A model generated the notes under the pieces. It was not told the DNA's origin. It made no database searches and saw only the letters and a list, made by a program, of their open reading frames with translations. The position numbers were made by a program, and so were the translations under genes. This document shows, in pieces, positions 47,101-52,721 of a DNA stretch of 64,000 nucleotides. How positions within the stretch are numbered: position 1 is the first letter of the stretch; each line of letters opens with the position of its first letter. The stretch comes from Bedellia somnulentella (lineage: Eukaryota > Arthropoda > Insecta > Lepidoptera > Bedelliidae): NCBI GenBank assembly GCA_963576735.1, contig OY755181.1:992001-1056000 (forward strand), read 5' to 3'.

Positions 47101-47946
47101 TAGGTTGATATTGATTGTTTGGAAATTCGATAAAGTCTGATTTGATGATATTGATATGACATGAATAAAATATATGTTGGTGATTAGTTCATGGTGTTAA
47201 AATTTGATGTTTAACATTTTAATAATTTGTTGAAAAATATGATGAAAAAAATTGAATTGGAACATGCTTTGTTTTCATAAAAACCATATAGGCTCCACTG
47301 GCATAACATACATGTGAACTCATTATGTGTCTATATACGCGTAGCTTTAAGATCTGTAACTTTGATGTTCAACTTTTCATTTAAACATTATAGTTATTCA
47401 ATAAAACTAAATAAACTACATTTATCCTGCGCGCGCGTCTTTTCCGTCCCTGTCACTCTCAGTAAATTTGACGTAAGAGTGAGCGCAATAGCTGCAATAT
47501 GCGGGGAGGCCCTTAAAACGAATTGTTAAATAAAAAACCGTTGTCCCTACACCCTTATTGGCCTTAGTTGCTTATACATTTGCTTCGCTTAAGTCAGAGC
47601 AAATACACTGAACCAGTTACGGACATTGACTTTCCTCTCTTTATTCTCTATTTAGCTAAGTCTTCTATGAAATTAGCTTATCACACTACACGATACACAC
47701 CGTTCTTTTTACCGTAAGATCCACTACTAGACAATCGTATTTGCAATTAATAAAATGAACATACCCAAGCCCGCCGACAGCTTGCCTCTGACCCGGAAAC
47801 TGTCCGGATATATATCTCCCGAATATATCCGCTGCTGAATATCCGGGTGAGCCTTGCAGATATCTCTCCGGGTTGACTGGCCCGTTTACAAACACACCAT
47901 AAGCAGAACTGCATAGAGCCACGACGAAGATTGAGGTAGACCACAT
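17035..47946 (-). CDS. Secreted animal haem peroxidase (chorion peroxidase/peroxinectin-like), 12 coding exons
   Basis: The joined exons encode 666 residues, the usual length for insect secreted peroxidases. Such enzymes use hydrogen peroxide to oxidise substrates, for example cross-linking tyrosines in eggshell or cuticle, or acting in immunity; the substrate here is unknown. A signal peptide (MWSTSIFVVALCSSAYG) is followed by a Pro/Cys-rich N-terminal region. Catalytic residues by analogy with myeloperoxidase are Gln166 and distal His170 (QIITHD), Arg317 (GDIR) and proximal His422 (FHTLIR). A calcium site is formed by Asp171 and the Thr252-Asp256-Ser258 loop. The two carboxylates that covalently bind haem in myeloperoxidase are Thr169 and Gln320 here. 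The late motifs RGRDHGLP, FTPSQ and ARILCDN are conserved. All 11 introns are GT-AG with matching phases, and no stop interrupts the frame. The introns carry most of the window's SINEs; the largest is 12.6 kb. A 5'UTR exon lies upstream of 47955. Confidence 0.93.
17185..17430 (+). repeat. SINE-A, full length
   Basis: Lies in the last peroxidase intron, antisense to the gene, about 80 bases from the exon 12 acceptor. Confidence 0.88.
17575..17740 (-). repeat. tRNA-like SINE-D fragment
   Basis: On the minus strand TAGCTCAATTAGCAGAGCAA resembles a tRNA D-arm and A box. It is followed by GGGGGCGTAGGTCGTGGGG and a TTTCTTTCC stretch. Upstream sequence (AACCTCAAGTGGAGATTATT) recurs at 42640-42700. 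Confidence 0.5.
17851..17879. repeat. TCTG microsatellite
   Basis: About seven TCTG units, sitting at the start of the Helitron-like repeat. Confidence 0.9.
17851..18693 (+). mobile_element. Helitron-like non-autonomous repeat
   Basis: ACTACTCGACGGATTTTAAC after the TCTG run, and CCCGTGCGAAGCTGGG near 18665-18680 followed by CTAG at 18689-18692, match a repeat type widespread in Lepidoptera. The 3' hairpin followed by CTAG is Helitron-like. The 5' end is not defined and no coding sequence is seen. Confidence 0.45.
18818..18995. repeat. Interspersed repeat with CCCTATATAGGG palindrome
   Basis: CCCCACCAAGGGGTTCGAG, then CCCTATATAGGG (18893-18904) and GTGATAGTAGCTGGGACCG. From memory this is a recurrent lepidopteran repeat; the class is unknown to me. 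Confidence 0.5.
19061..19169 (-). CDS. Peroxidase coding exon 11
   Basis: Contains the conserved MARILCDN block and ends LVGPG. Donor GTAACT, acceptor TTATCAG; the flanking codons Ser607 and Gly643 are split. Confidence 0.92.
19281..19518 (-). repeat. SINE-A, full length
   Basis: In the same orientation as the peroxidase, inside intron 10. The head ends GCCGACACTACA. Confidence 0.83.
19769..20022 (+). repeat. SINE-A, first of a three-copy cluster
   Basis: Full-length copy whose TATG tail runs directly into the next SINE-A. Confidence 0.85.
20023..20193 (+). repeat. SINE-A, diverged second copy of the cluster
   Basis: Starts at the GTATGAGGCGTC part of the element and ends AAAGCCATGAATATAC. 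Its tail joins the inverted third copy tail to tail. Confidence 0.7.
20195..20416 (-). repeat. SINE-A, inverted third copy of the cluster
   Basis: Begins at the ACATACATATAACTCACGG tail and ends at GCCGGCCCGACACG. Confidence 0.78.
20433..20697 (-). mobile_element. Repeat ending GGGTCAGCTAGT, copy 1
   Basis: About 265 bp, aligned over its length with the inverted copy at 21973-22242. The CTAG-type terminus resembles Helitron ends, but no hairpin is obvious, so the class is tentative. Confidence 0.5.
20722..20923 (-). CDS. Peroxidase coding exon 10
   Basis: Encodes NVKILQSLYESPADIEL through ITAFTP, including the ADIELVVAG and YENG motifs. Donor GTAAGT, acceptor TTATCAG. Confidence 0.93.
21157..21235 (-). 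repeat. SINE-B internal fragment
   Basis: TACTTCTGAACATCACGTGA through the GGATAGTATACTCAC region; both ends are missing. Confidence 0.7.
21388..21538 (-). CDS. Peroxidase coding exon 9
   Basis: Carries the family signature DIQRGRDHGLP. Donor GTAAGA, acceptor TTAATAG. The first base completes Lys489. Confidence 0.93.
21726..21963 (-). repeat. SINE-A, diverged
   Basis: Tail reduced to CATACTCACGGC; head ACGCCAACGCAGC. Confidence 0.7.
21973..22242 (+). mobile_element. Repeat ending GGGTCAGCTAGT, copy 2
   Basis: Starts ATCCTATTAATATTTTAAA and ends at 22242. It is inverted relative to copy 1, and exons 9 and 10 do not lie within either copy. Confidence 0.5.
22298..22474 (-). CDS. Peroxidase coding exon 8
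   Basis: Encodes LFTENRDLLGAV through ITQFLF. Donor GTTAGT, acceptor TTCACAG; the split codons are His430 and Lys489. Confidence 0.92.
22512..22670 (-). repeat. SINE-A, left part, split by an insertion
   Basis: Tail to ATCCCTTAA. The rest of the same copy resumes at 23259. Confidence 0.85.
22671..23258 (-). mobile_element. LINE-like 588-bp insertion within SINE-A
   Basis: Read on the minus strand the insert ends in a run of AAATA units, as expected for a retroposon tail. Its start (near 23250) could be the very end of a LINE coding frame. A few bases of the SINE are missing at the junction. The family is not identified. Confidence 0.6.
23259..23336 (-). repeat. SINE-A, right part of the split copy
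   Basis: CCAATACCGTTAGTCGCCTC to the head end GACACTACACAGC. Confidence 0.85.
23508..23636 (+). mobile_element. 129-bp MITE, copy 1
   Basis: Perfect 12-bp inverted ends GCAAGCACGAGC and GCTCGTGCTTGC. Related copies lie at 31711-31842 and 55118-55250. Superfamily not determined. Confidence 0.75.
23790..23955 (-). repeat. tRNA-Gly-like SINE-E
   Basis: On the minus strand GGTGGTAAAGCGCTTGG, a loop CTTCCAA (anticodon TCC) and TTGGGTTCAATTCCTGG form a tRNA-Gly-like head. It begins 19 bases inside the intron after peroxidase exon 7. Confidence 0.6.
23974..24124 (-). CDS. Peroxidase coding exon 7
   Basis: Holds the proximal haem ligand His422 in FRHFHTLIRGYL. Donor GTAAGT, acceptor GATTTAG. Confidence 0.94.
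24418..24490 (+). repeat. LINE 3'UTR end (same family as 30940-31565)
   Basis: ATGTTTACTTCATTGTTTAG and CTAAATCTTCGAAATAAAAT closely match the last 75 bases of the LINE at 31490-31560. Confidence 0.6.
24531..24728 (-). CDS. Peroxidase coding exon 6
   Basis: Holds catalytic Arg317 (GDIRTNQNP) and the LLREHNRIA signature. Gln320 replaces the haem-linking Glu of myeloperoxidase. Acceptor TTCCAG, donor GTAATT. Confidence 0.94.
24877..25126 (+). repeat. SINE-A, full length
   Basis: Head has two extra bases (AGTGTGTTGGGCTTAG). The tail core reads GCCGTAAG. Confidence 0.85.
25159..25280 (-). repeat. SINE-A, degenerate head half
   Basis: GCCCCAATACCGTATGACGC identifies it; the tail half is absent. 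Confidence 0.6.
25308..25552 (-). repeat. SINE-A, full length
   Basis: Complete from ACATACATAC to CACTACACAGC, with a small deletion beside the CTCAGCC block. Confidence 0.87.
26012..26046. repeat. Perfect palindrome, 17-bp arms
   Basis: CTCAGGAAACTTGTTAG, one base, then its exact reverse complement. AGGAAACTTGT also occurs at 25985-25995, so a third arm-like copy lies just upstream. Confidence 0.9.
26077..26147 (+). repeat. SINE-A tail fragment
   Basis: CTCTGGCTACCTC analogue and GGCCGTGTGTATATGTATG only. Confidence 0.7.
26148..27181. other. Peroxidase intron 5, no further feature recognised
   Basis: AT-rich intron DNA; short open frames at 26515-26739 and 26988-27181 are unsupported. 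Confidence 0.5.
27182..27788 (-). mobile_element. RTE LINE fragment, about 600 bp
   Basis: 5'-truncated copy. An open frame at 27324-27761 matches residues in the last third of the RTE protein at 44068-45371 (MYGSECWVWQKKHESRVNAV, RKIEKGMLRWFGHIE). The tail reads CACGCC with an ATAC repeat. The frame is shifted near 27400, before the end. Confidence 0.85.
27890..28022. repeat. Interspersed repeat fragment
   Basis: Sequence of the type CAAATTTCAGCTAAATCGG with a CACACA run and a TATATATATAAGG end. It looks like a non-autonomous element end; the class is not assigned. A similar end occurs at about 34105-34170. Confidence 0.35.
28109..28468 (-). repeat. SINE-B, full length (reference copy)
   Basis: On the minus strand a tRNA-like head has an A box (TAGCCCAGTGGG) and a B box (GTTCAAATCC). 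The body contains one 48-bp segment bounded by CGTTTTG and holding TCACGTGA. The end is CTCTGCCAACCCCTTCGGGG, GGCGTGAACG and a TTATG-type tail. The Pol III boxes support a SINE transcribed from its own promoter. Confidence 0.9.
28566..28725 (+). repeat. SINE-A, very degenerate
   Basis: Recognised by its order of decayed blocks and ATAGTCGTGAT near 28697; it ends 24 bases from peroxidase exon 5. Confidence 0.45.
28750..28948 (-). CDS. Peroxidase coding exon 5
   Basis: Carries the calcium-binding loop TAYMDLS and the VYGSSQNQA motif. Acceptor TTTCAG, donor GTAACT. Confidence 0.94.
29113..29188 (-). repeat. SINE-A head scrap, degenerate
   Basis: Ends AACTGACACTACATA; the rest is decayed. Confidence 0.45.
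29579..29827 (+). repeat. SINE-A, full length
   Basis: Variant with CCCGTGGGTGATCGTAAAGG, the same subtype as 16521-16766. Confidence 0.86.
30037..30233 (-). CDS. Peroxidase coding exon 4
   Basis: Holds the conserved CCDDNG motif, then a Pro/Cys-rich stretch ending NAPAEP. Acceptor AACAG, donor GTAAGA. Confidence 0.93.
30234..30939. other. Peroxidase intron 3, no further feature recognised
   Basis: AT-rich, no repeat recognised. Confidence 0.4.
30940..31565 (+). mobile_element. Jockey/CR1-type LINE, 3' end
   Basis: A 127-codon frame at 30949-31332 ends with a block (RTNYRQNSFIIRVSREYNQ) typical of the C-terminus of Jockey/CR1 LINE proteins. The 3'UTR follows and finishes in AATAAAATAAAATAAATAA. 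It is 5'-truncated and differs from the LINE at 6.5-11 kb. Confidence 0.6.
31711..31842 (+). mobile_element. 129-bp MITE family, copy 2
   Basis: About 95% like copy 1 by eye. The right end is GCTCGTGCTTGT, one mismatch from a perfect inverted repeat. Confidence 0.75.
32182..32438 (+). repeat. SINE-A, full length
   Basis: Head GCCGTGTAGTGCCGGC. A short duplication gives TTTATGTATAATTCC before the tail. Confidence 0.86.
32631..32842 (+). mobile_element. RTE LINE 3' copy with target-site duplication
   Basis: The 188-bp copy (32643-32830) holds the last RTE codons and tail and is flanked by TATAGTTTGACA at 32631-32642 and 32831-32842. This defines the true 3' end at the TATG run. Confidence 0.9.
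33085..33261 (-). CDS. Peroxidase coding exon 3
   Basis: Holds the distal His170 in WGQIITHDMS, preceded by LPNPRRISLELF. Thr169 replaces the haem-linking Asp of myeloperoxidase. Acceptor TTCGCAG, donor GTAAGT. Confidence 0.95.
33402..33500 (-). repeat. Possible degenerate RTE tail
   Basis: An ATAC repeat, CACGCCG and TATTGGGATAGG are arranged like an inverted RTE tail; the upstream coding similarity is weak. Confidence 0.35.
33501..34232. other. Peroxidase intron 2, no clear feature
   Basis: A 63-codon plus frame at 33664-33855 is unsupported. A repeat-like end with TATATATAAAG lies at about 34105-34170. Confidence 0.4.
34233..34413 (+). repeat. SINE-A, diverged, tail missing
   Basis: GCTGTGTAGAAC head, GAGGCGACTAA middle, stops after the CTTAACCTCCAAAAGT block. 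Confidence 0.6.
34414..35002. other. Peroxidase intron 2, no feature recognised
   Basis: AT-rich sequence up to the exon 2 donor. Confidence 0.4.
35003..35187 (-). CDS. Peroxidase coding exon 2
   Basis: Encodes NPPPPPGSAQDPATRTCG through GYNYGD, a Pro-rich then Cys-containing start of the peroxidase domain. Donor GTGAGT. Two acceptors six bases apart (ATCAG and TTTCAG) keep the same frame, so a two-residue splice variant is possible. Confidence 0.9.
35271..35392 (+). repeat. RTE tail, degenerate
   Basis: GAATAAAAGAGCATGTATG, then a decayed stretch and TATGGCGTGAGTATTTG. Confidence 0.65.
35864..36053 (+). repeat. SINE-A with internal deletion
   Basis: Head and tail intact, but about 60 bases around the GGTTGGAGACCC block are missing. 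Confidence 0.8.
36057..36203 (-). repeat. RTE tail, degenerate
   Basis: CATACATGCTCTTTTATCC and TTTTTGAGCACACTCCAA mark the coding end. It follows a SINE-A tail directly. Confidence 0.65.
36395..36554. mobile_element. Fold-back MITE with TAA duplication (Harbinger-like)
   Basis: The 154-bp element at 36398-36551 starts GGGTGCC and ends GGCACCC, flanked on both sides by TAA. The two halves are imperfect inverted copies around TATATATATA, including CCAATCATATTCC and its complement. A three-base TAA duplication suits PIF/Harbinger MITEs. Confidence 0.65.
36555..38317. other. Peroxidase intron 1, no feature recognised
   Basis: AT-rich, without confident open frames or repeats. Confidence 0.5.
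38318..38565 (+). repeat. SINE-A, first of a head-to-tail pair
   Basis: Full length and close to the window consensus; the next copy starts 14 bases downstream. Confidence 0.9.
38580..38817 (+). repeat. SINE-A, second of a head-to-tail pair
   Basis: More diverged than its neighbour, so not a simple tandem duplication. Both are preceded by TTATATTATATT-like sequence. Confidence 0.85.
38818..39922. other. Peroxidase intron 1, mostly unassigned
   Basis: AT-rich. The stretch 39590-39715 ends CAATGAATAAATAATCTC plus a TTTC run, like a LINE 3' end, but no coding match is visible. Confidence 0.4.
39923..40149 (-). repeat. SINE-A, head partly deleted
   Basis: Lacks about 15 bases just before the head end; the tail is reduced to CATACAGATAGTCATAG. 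Confidence 0.75.
40345..40407. repeat. SINE-D fragment, left of an RTE insertion
   Basis: GGAAAGAAAAATTTC resembles 17588-17606. Its partner piece is at 42636-42700 across the RTE copy. Confidence 0.4.
40408..42635 (-). mobile_element. RTE-type LINE, longest copy, frameshifted
   Basis: The longest RTE copy in the window, 2.2 kb and still 5'-truncated. In order on the minus strand it holds a pre-RT region (42412-41693: KMWKN-like and GKAGGYDTVNIEML blocks), the RT core (41619-41170: FIDLEKAYDRI, GVRQGC, catalytic YADD at 41236-41247), a thumb segment (41159-40971) and a C-terminal region (40900-40415) ending SAYPNGN. At least three frameshifts and a stop near 42423 break the frame. The tail is CACGCC plus TAAG units, a variant of the usual TATG. 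It lies between two SINE-D pieces. Confidence 0.85.
42636..42700 (-). repeat. SINE-D fragment, right of the RTE insertion
   Basis: ATGAAAACCTCATGTGGGG matches the SINE-D piece near 17700-17725. Confidence 0.45.
43041..43259 (+). repeat. SINE-A, first bases missing
   Basis: Starts at ACTACCCCATTTC and runs to a full TATG tail. Confidence 0.85.
43330..43455 (+). repeat. RTE tail, GTAAG variant
   Basis: CAGGATCCTACAAAGTGGCG to GGGCGTGAGTATAAGTATG and GTAAGTAA. Confidence 0.75.
43868..43990 (-). repeat. SINE-A, head half only
   Basis: Flanked by an imperfect direct repeat of about 65 bases (43768-43832 and 43995-44059) that contains AAAATTATTAG, suggesting a local duplication event. Confidence 0.7.
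44056..45414 (+). mobile_element. RTE-type LINE with 12-bp target-site duplication (reference copy)
   Basis: The 5'-truncated copy spans 44068-45402 and is flanked by TAATAATAATAA at 44056-44067 and 45403-45414. Its single frame is open to the TAA at 45369-45371, so it is young. The tail after the stop is only CGGCGTGAGAATATG plus TATG units. A very short 3'UTR is typical of RTE elements. Confidence 0.93.
44068..45371 (+). pseudogene. RTE reverse transcriptase, 5'-truncated, YAED in place of YADD
   Basis: About 434 codons are open. Visible blocks are AKVLIERVMNE, GFRKGMGCMDQ, FIDLEKAYDRV, GVRQGCVASPWLFNL and the catalytic box, then the C-terminal MYGSECWVW and GMLRWFGHIER regions, ending SAYPNGN. 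The catalytic box at 44547-44558 reads YAED: the first metal-binding Asp is Glu, which should abolish or cripple polymerase activity. The endonuclease and first RT motifs are missing through truncation, so it is a dead copy despite its open frame. The last codons (TACCCCAATGGGAACTAA) form part of the tail shared with SINE-A and SINE-B. Confidence 0.88.
45680..45908 (-). repeat. SINE-A with small head deletion
   Basis: The CGCCTCTTACGTACACCCACC block is missing; otherwise complete. Confidence 0.83.
45922..45965. repeat. Perfect inverted repeat, 16-bp arms
   Basis: AAAATTATGATTTAAT and its reverse complement around a 12-base loop that contains CATATG. It begins 13 bases from a SINE-A head. Confidence 0.85.
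46213..46461 (-). repeat. SINE-A, full length
   Basis: AATTAAC occurs at both borders, a possible short target-site duplication. Confidence 0.88.
46462..47080. other. Peroxidase intron 1, no feature recognised
   Basis: AT-rich; overlapping 69-74 codon frames near 46562-46805 lie on both strands and lack support. Confidence 0.4.
47081..47516 (-). mobile_element. piggyBac-like MITE, copy 2 (428 bp)
   Basis: The element spans 47085-47512 with TTAA on both sides (47081-47084, 47513-47516). It is the near-identical inverted counterpart of 4702-5130 and sits 250 bases from peroxidase coding exon 1, in intron 1. Confidence 0.88.
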
Positions 47947-47955
47947 TTTGAATAC
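47765..47955 (-). CDS. Peroxidase coding exon 1 with start codon
   Basis: The ATG is at 47944-47946. The exon begins at 47955 after a strong acceptor (TTTCTCTTCCACAG), leaving nine noncoding bases, so a separate 5'UTR exon exists upstream. It encodes the signal peptide and a propeptide-like region ending AVGGL. Donor GTATGT. Confidence 0.92.
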
Positions 47956-48271
47956 CTGTGGAAGAGAAATTTTGCGTCAATGGTGTAGGCTTGTTTCGAT
48001 TTAAATCAAACAGATTATTTGAATGAATTGTCCATGTGACTTGATAAGATATTAATGTTAGTATTCCATAAGTAACAAGTACAATTCGTAGTTAACAAAT
48101 ATAATATTAGTTATTATTAAAATTGTATTATAAATATTTGCTTTTGTGATTGTATTTTTTATTGCCTAAGATTATGTATGTTAAGTTTATTCTATTGGTT
48201 AATTTGATAACTGAATAGTAGTTGTTTTCCCCAAGAGATAATTATGATTGAATTTTAAATACAAAAAACTA
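47956..48271. other. Likely 5'UTR intron of the peroxidase
   Basis: Unassigned AT-rich DNA upstream of the first coding exon. The noncoding exon and promoter could not be placed. Confidence 0.4.
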
Positions 48272-48370
48272 CATACATACATACATCATATACTCACGGC
48301 TTTAAATCCCAGGAAGGGGTAGCCAGAGCTAAGGAATTAGAAATTCCTAGCCACTTTTGGAAATTTGAGT
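48272..48370 (-). repeat. SINE-A, tail third only
   Basis: ATAC repeat, CTCACGGCTTTAAATCCC, then stops after the CCACTTTTGGAAA block. Confidence 0.75.
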
Positions 48371-49154
48371 GACAAAAAACTAATCTGAAAAATTAAAGAT
48401 CAAAACCTTTTCGCCACAAAAACATTGAGGATATAATAAGTAAAACATAGACCTTTTCTTCTTTCTAATCATTTTATTTATAACAAGTTTTTTCAGAGCA
48501 AAATTCCTTATATCCTAAATTACCTCTGGCTGGGCGGTTCATTATTTTTATAAAATAATGTTTGAGCTATTTTTCTCAACGAAACAGGACAAATTTAAAC
48601 ATCGTACAAAAGTTATTGCAGTAATAAATTCTTAAGGCGTTTTGGGATGGTAAAAGATTCGTGTTCTTAGAAAGTAAGACAAGGTACTTAATTCTCAATA
48701 CCAAGACAAATATGAAACCTAAATTTACGCTGAAATTACTAGTAAATCTGGAAAAAATGAAGAAACATTTTTCAACAAATAAAGTTGTAAATCACTGTTG
48801 AAACCTTTGACCGTAGAATTATTACTATTGATACGCAGTTCTCTTAAAAAATCTAACAAAATATCCAATATCTTAACTTCTTGCAATATTAGCAATTATT
48901 TTATTGAAAGACTTAAACTCGCAAACCATAACAAATACGCGGCATAAAGTTTTCATTGCATTATTAAATTTAAAAGAAGTTATAAAATTGAGTACAGACG
49001 AAACGAAATAGAAGTTTCTTTTTTATTTATTTATTTGTTAATTTATAAAATGTTATTTCTATCGCGATTTCTGTTGTTTATAAGAGGACCAATAACTATA
49101 AACATACTGAAATACTGAATACTAAACATACTAATACTTGAGACTAATACTTCT
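48371..49154. other. No feature recognised
   Basis: AT-rich, no long open frames. Confidence 0.45.
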
Positions 49155-49288
49155 CAAACTCAAAATCATGCCGTATATCTTCAAAGGGGGGCAAAGGCAC
49201 TAACATTGCTGGGAATCGCATGACATTAATGTCATCTGGTGTTCATCGTACCCACGTTTTGCTTGGACAGTGCACTCACGTTATAGGA
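49155..49288 (-). repeat. SINE-B, 3' half, CAAACTC tail variant
   Basis: Begins with the AAACTCAAAATCATGCCG tail (GAGTTT variant on its own strand) and ends near CACTCACGTTATAGG. Confidence 0.7.
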
Positions 49289-49387
49289 TTTACAGTCGAC
49301 TACATGAACTAATAATTAAAAAAGGTTAAAATATAAAAGATTTTCTATAATCAGGAAAAGAAAGTAAAAATTAATATATTATACATT

Positions 49388-49637
49388 GCTGTGTAGTGTC
49401 GGCTTACAATAGCGCTACCCTATTTCTACCTGTAGGTAATCGTAAGAGGCGGCTGAGGGTATTGGGGCTTTTTATTTAATTTTTGGGCGATACGATGGAG
49501 AACCATAGTCAAAAACCTTTATTGTATAATTTTATCCCCACACAACTTTCAAAAGAGGCTGAAAAATTTGTTATTCCAAAGCTCTGGCTACCCTTTCTAA
49601 GGATTTATAGCCGGGAGAGTATGTATGTATGTATGTA
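49388..49637 (+). repeat. SINE-A, full length
   Basis: Variant head (CTACCTGTAGGTAATCG); tail GCCGGGAGAGTATG. Confidence 0.83.
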
Positions 49638-49994
49638 CATTATACGTCTATCCTAATTACATTAACTACGAAAAGCCAACAAGCAAAACTCATTATAATT
49701 AAACTAATGCATCAATCGCACTTAATGTGGTATATTTGAATAAACTTTGAACTGTAGAATTAGGCTGATAAAGTTAATTAATTGAATACCAATTTATAGC
49801 TGAAACTCTACTCTTGTTTGCGATCGATCGGTTGGGACTAGTAGCGAGAATATGTACTATGAGTGTATGTATAATGCTCTAAGTAATCTAATTTCAACAC
49901 CGACCCCTAATTGCCCACAATTCTTTTGTAAAACTTTTGTGAAAACATTATATCTATTCTGTATGCAATAAAGTGTTCAAATAATTATTATTAA

Positions 49995-50234
49995 CATACA
50001 TACATATACTCACGGCTATAAATCTCTAAACGGGGTAGCCAAAGCTTTGGAATGAGAAATTCGTCAGCCACTTTTGGAAGCTCAGTTGCAAAGATGGTAA
50101 TAATAAATGATTGTTGTTGACAGATCACCAACCACATCGCCTGAAAATCACTTCAAAAGCCCCTATACACTTAGTCGCCTCTTACGATCACTACGAGTAA
50201 AAATGGGGTTGTGTTATTCTAAGCCAACACTATA
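49995..50234 (-). repeat. SINE-A, full length
   Basis: Same CGTAAGAG-with-GATC subtype as 16521; the head end reads GCCAACACTATAC. Confidence 0.83.
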
Positions 50235-51602
50235 CATTCTACATACATAAAAAATTTGTTGTTTTAAACCGATATTCCTAGCCGCCATACTTTTTTATAT
50301 AGTCTAAATTGTTCCTCGTTTTGAGAACACACGTCTGTACTGAAACAACTCGGATCTCATTGCTACTGTGTTCGACAAATTGGCTTCAACTTTCTTTGAA
50401 GTCTCTTTCAACTATAAAGTCGTTTTAAAAGTTTCGCTATAGTCACATAGAATACCAACACAATGAGTGATATAAAAAGTTATTTGTCGTATTGGAGACG
50501 AAAAGTGAAGTTTTATTTCATTGTTCGATATATGTTTACTTTAAAAATTGACAGTTTTTTTATAGTTGTAGATTTTTTTCTTCTATTCGAAACAATCTTG
50601 CATTTCATACTCGAAAAATATTTGAAAATAAATGTTCAGATATTGTAGGAGAAATCTGGGGCAATTCTTTTTAAGTAAAAAAATTATGTTGTTGAGTTTT
50701 ATATCTGCCAATTTTTAAACTAAAATTAGGTAAACTTGCATTGGTTTAAAAATAATGGTTTGGTAGTAACAAGAGTTTAGTTAGACCAACAAATTTACTT
50801 TGAGATAAAATACGTCCGAACTATGAAATTTACGATGCCACTGAAGTCATAATAATTTACGTATTTTCAAAAAGAACCAATTATATTTCTAATAATATTC
50901 TATATCATATCCCTAATCATTTTGTTCCGCTATTCAGTAAACCAGAACGCTATTTCTTAAAATACATTAACAAAAACAAACTATAAAAAAAACTTTAACA
51001 ATGATATTCCTAAAATATATTGTAGGTTATACCAGAATACCTTTTGCAAGACACAAGGTTACCGGCAACAATCTAACTTATTTTAAAACTTATAAGCCTG
51101 AGCACGTGTTAAAAGTAAGAGGGACATTCAAAAGGCCCAGGGGCTTTTCTAATTTACGTTTACGACTTACACTGCACTGTTTCTCGATATCTTTTACGTT
51201 TTACCTCGGCCTGCTGTTACGAAAATTACTGTTCGTTTTATGAGGATATGTTCTAGGCTTTCGGCACTCGGCAAATTTGCTCTGTTCGATTTTATTATGA
51301 GCTGAATTTACGTTTATCATTTGTCTGTTTTGTTACTGAATAGAAAAGTTTTCTTTTACGCTTTAATTCTCGGTGGTATAGGAATATATAAAACTAACTC
51401 AATGCATTGTTGGCTTGTTATTTTACGTCTAGCATTTTAGTAATTTTCTTTGCATTTTCTTTTAAAATTATAGTAATGATTAATTTAGGATCTATATTGA
51501 ATAATAATATTTTAAATTAAAAGACAACTTTGATAGAAAGGTACTACAAAAGCACGTTTTAGGCATTTTAAATTAGTTATGTGATCGACTAAGAAATATA
51601 AT
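50235..51602. other. No feature recognised
   Basis: AT-rich. Small plus frames at 50463-50648 (hydrophobic) and 51001-51243 have no family match. Confidence 0.45.
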
Positions 51603-51850
51603 AGGTAAAAGATTTACAGAGCCAATGTGGACGGTTATGTAACTAGAGGACGAACTTAGAGGACACATTTGAACCCTAATAGCGAGTGTGATAAAAAAAG
51701 CAGCTGTTCGAAGTATGAAGAATAAAAGAGCATTTATGGGAAGACTGAGGGATGTAAACGAAACCAGAAAGGTTTGTCAGGATCGTACAAAGTAGCGATC
51801 AAATGTCTACCCCATTTGGAACTAATGCCGTGAGTATATGTATGTATGTG
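51603..51850 (+). repeat. RTE LINE 3' fragment
   Basis: Decayed coding end (GTATGAAGAATAAAAGAGC) with tail CCGTGAGTATATGTATG. Confidence 0.75.
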
Positions 51851-51984
51851 AATTCGCTGAAGATAAACTACTACAAGCACCAGATTGAATCAGTCTTATT
51901 CTATGCGTATACCCAAACGATCTCGTTCACTTCATATCAGTTGAACCTAAAATACGAGATGAAATACGATATAACTGATTTGAA

Positions 51985-52560
51985 TTTGATGGGATGAAAT
52001 AAAACACTCCTTATTACATCCCTTTTGATGTCCCAAAGGATCAGTGAAAGTTGGAACATTAAGGAAATAAAGTATATCAAATATCTTACAATAATATGAA
52101 CGCTTTAGTAAGCCTGATTTTCAATTGGATTTGATGGGATAAAATAAAAAACTCCTTATTACATCCAGTTTGATGTCCCAAGGGATCAGTGAAAGTTAGG
52201 ACATTAAGGAAATAAAGTCTATCAAAAATACATACATACATATACTCACGGCTATAAATCCCTAGAAGGGGTAGCCAGAGCTAAGAAATTCGAAATTCCT
52301 CAGCCACGTTTGGAAAGTTGAGTGGGGAAAACATGGTAAAATAAAGGTTGTTGGTGATGGGTCTCCAACCGCATCGCCCAAAAATCCCTTAAAAGCCCCG
52401 ATACCGTAAGTCGCCTCTTACGTACACCCACCGGAAGAAATGGGGTAGTGCTATTCTAAGCCGACACCAATATCTATCTATCTATAATCTATCAAATATC
52501 TAACAAAAATATATGAACGCTTTAGTAAGCCTGATTTTCTACGCTAGTTTTTTATTAAAT
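51985..52560. repeat. 145-bp tandem duplication interrupted by SINE-A
   Basis: TTTGATGGGAT at 51985 and 52130 marks a period of 145. ATGAACGCTTTAGTAAGCCTG occurs near 52096 and again near 52511, after the SINE, giving about 2.4 units. The units differ slightly, so the duplication is not very recent. Confidence 0.75.
52231..52468 (-). repeat. SINE-A, full length
   Basis: Inserted within the tandem repeat; the last head bases (TACACAGC) are missing. Confidence 0.85.
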
Positions 52561-52721
52561 GAGCTATGAATTGAATCATAATGTATTTGCTAGCCGTAAA
52601 TTTTGCTTCTTTTGTTTGTTTTTCCTCTATGTTTTTAGGCTACTCGCAAGGCAGTCGTTAAGCGAATGAATGTTGGCTGATGTTAAAAAATACTCTCTTT
52701 CGTTTTCATTGTATTGCATAT

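Noticed and set aside
17035..47946. Two separate peroxidase genes or a pseudogene
   Set aside because: All 12 exons join in phase once, each domain block occurs once, and no stop interrupts the frame.
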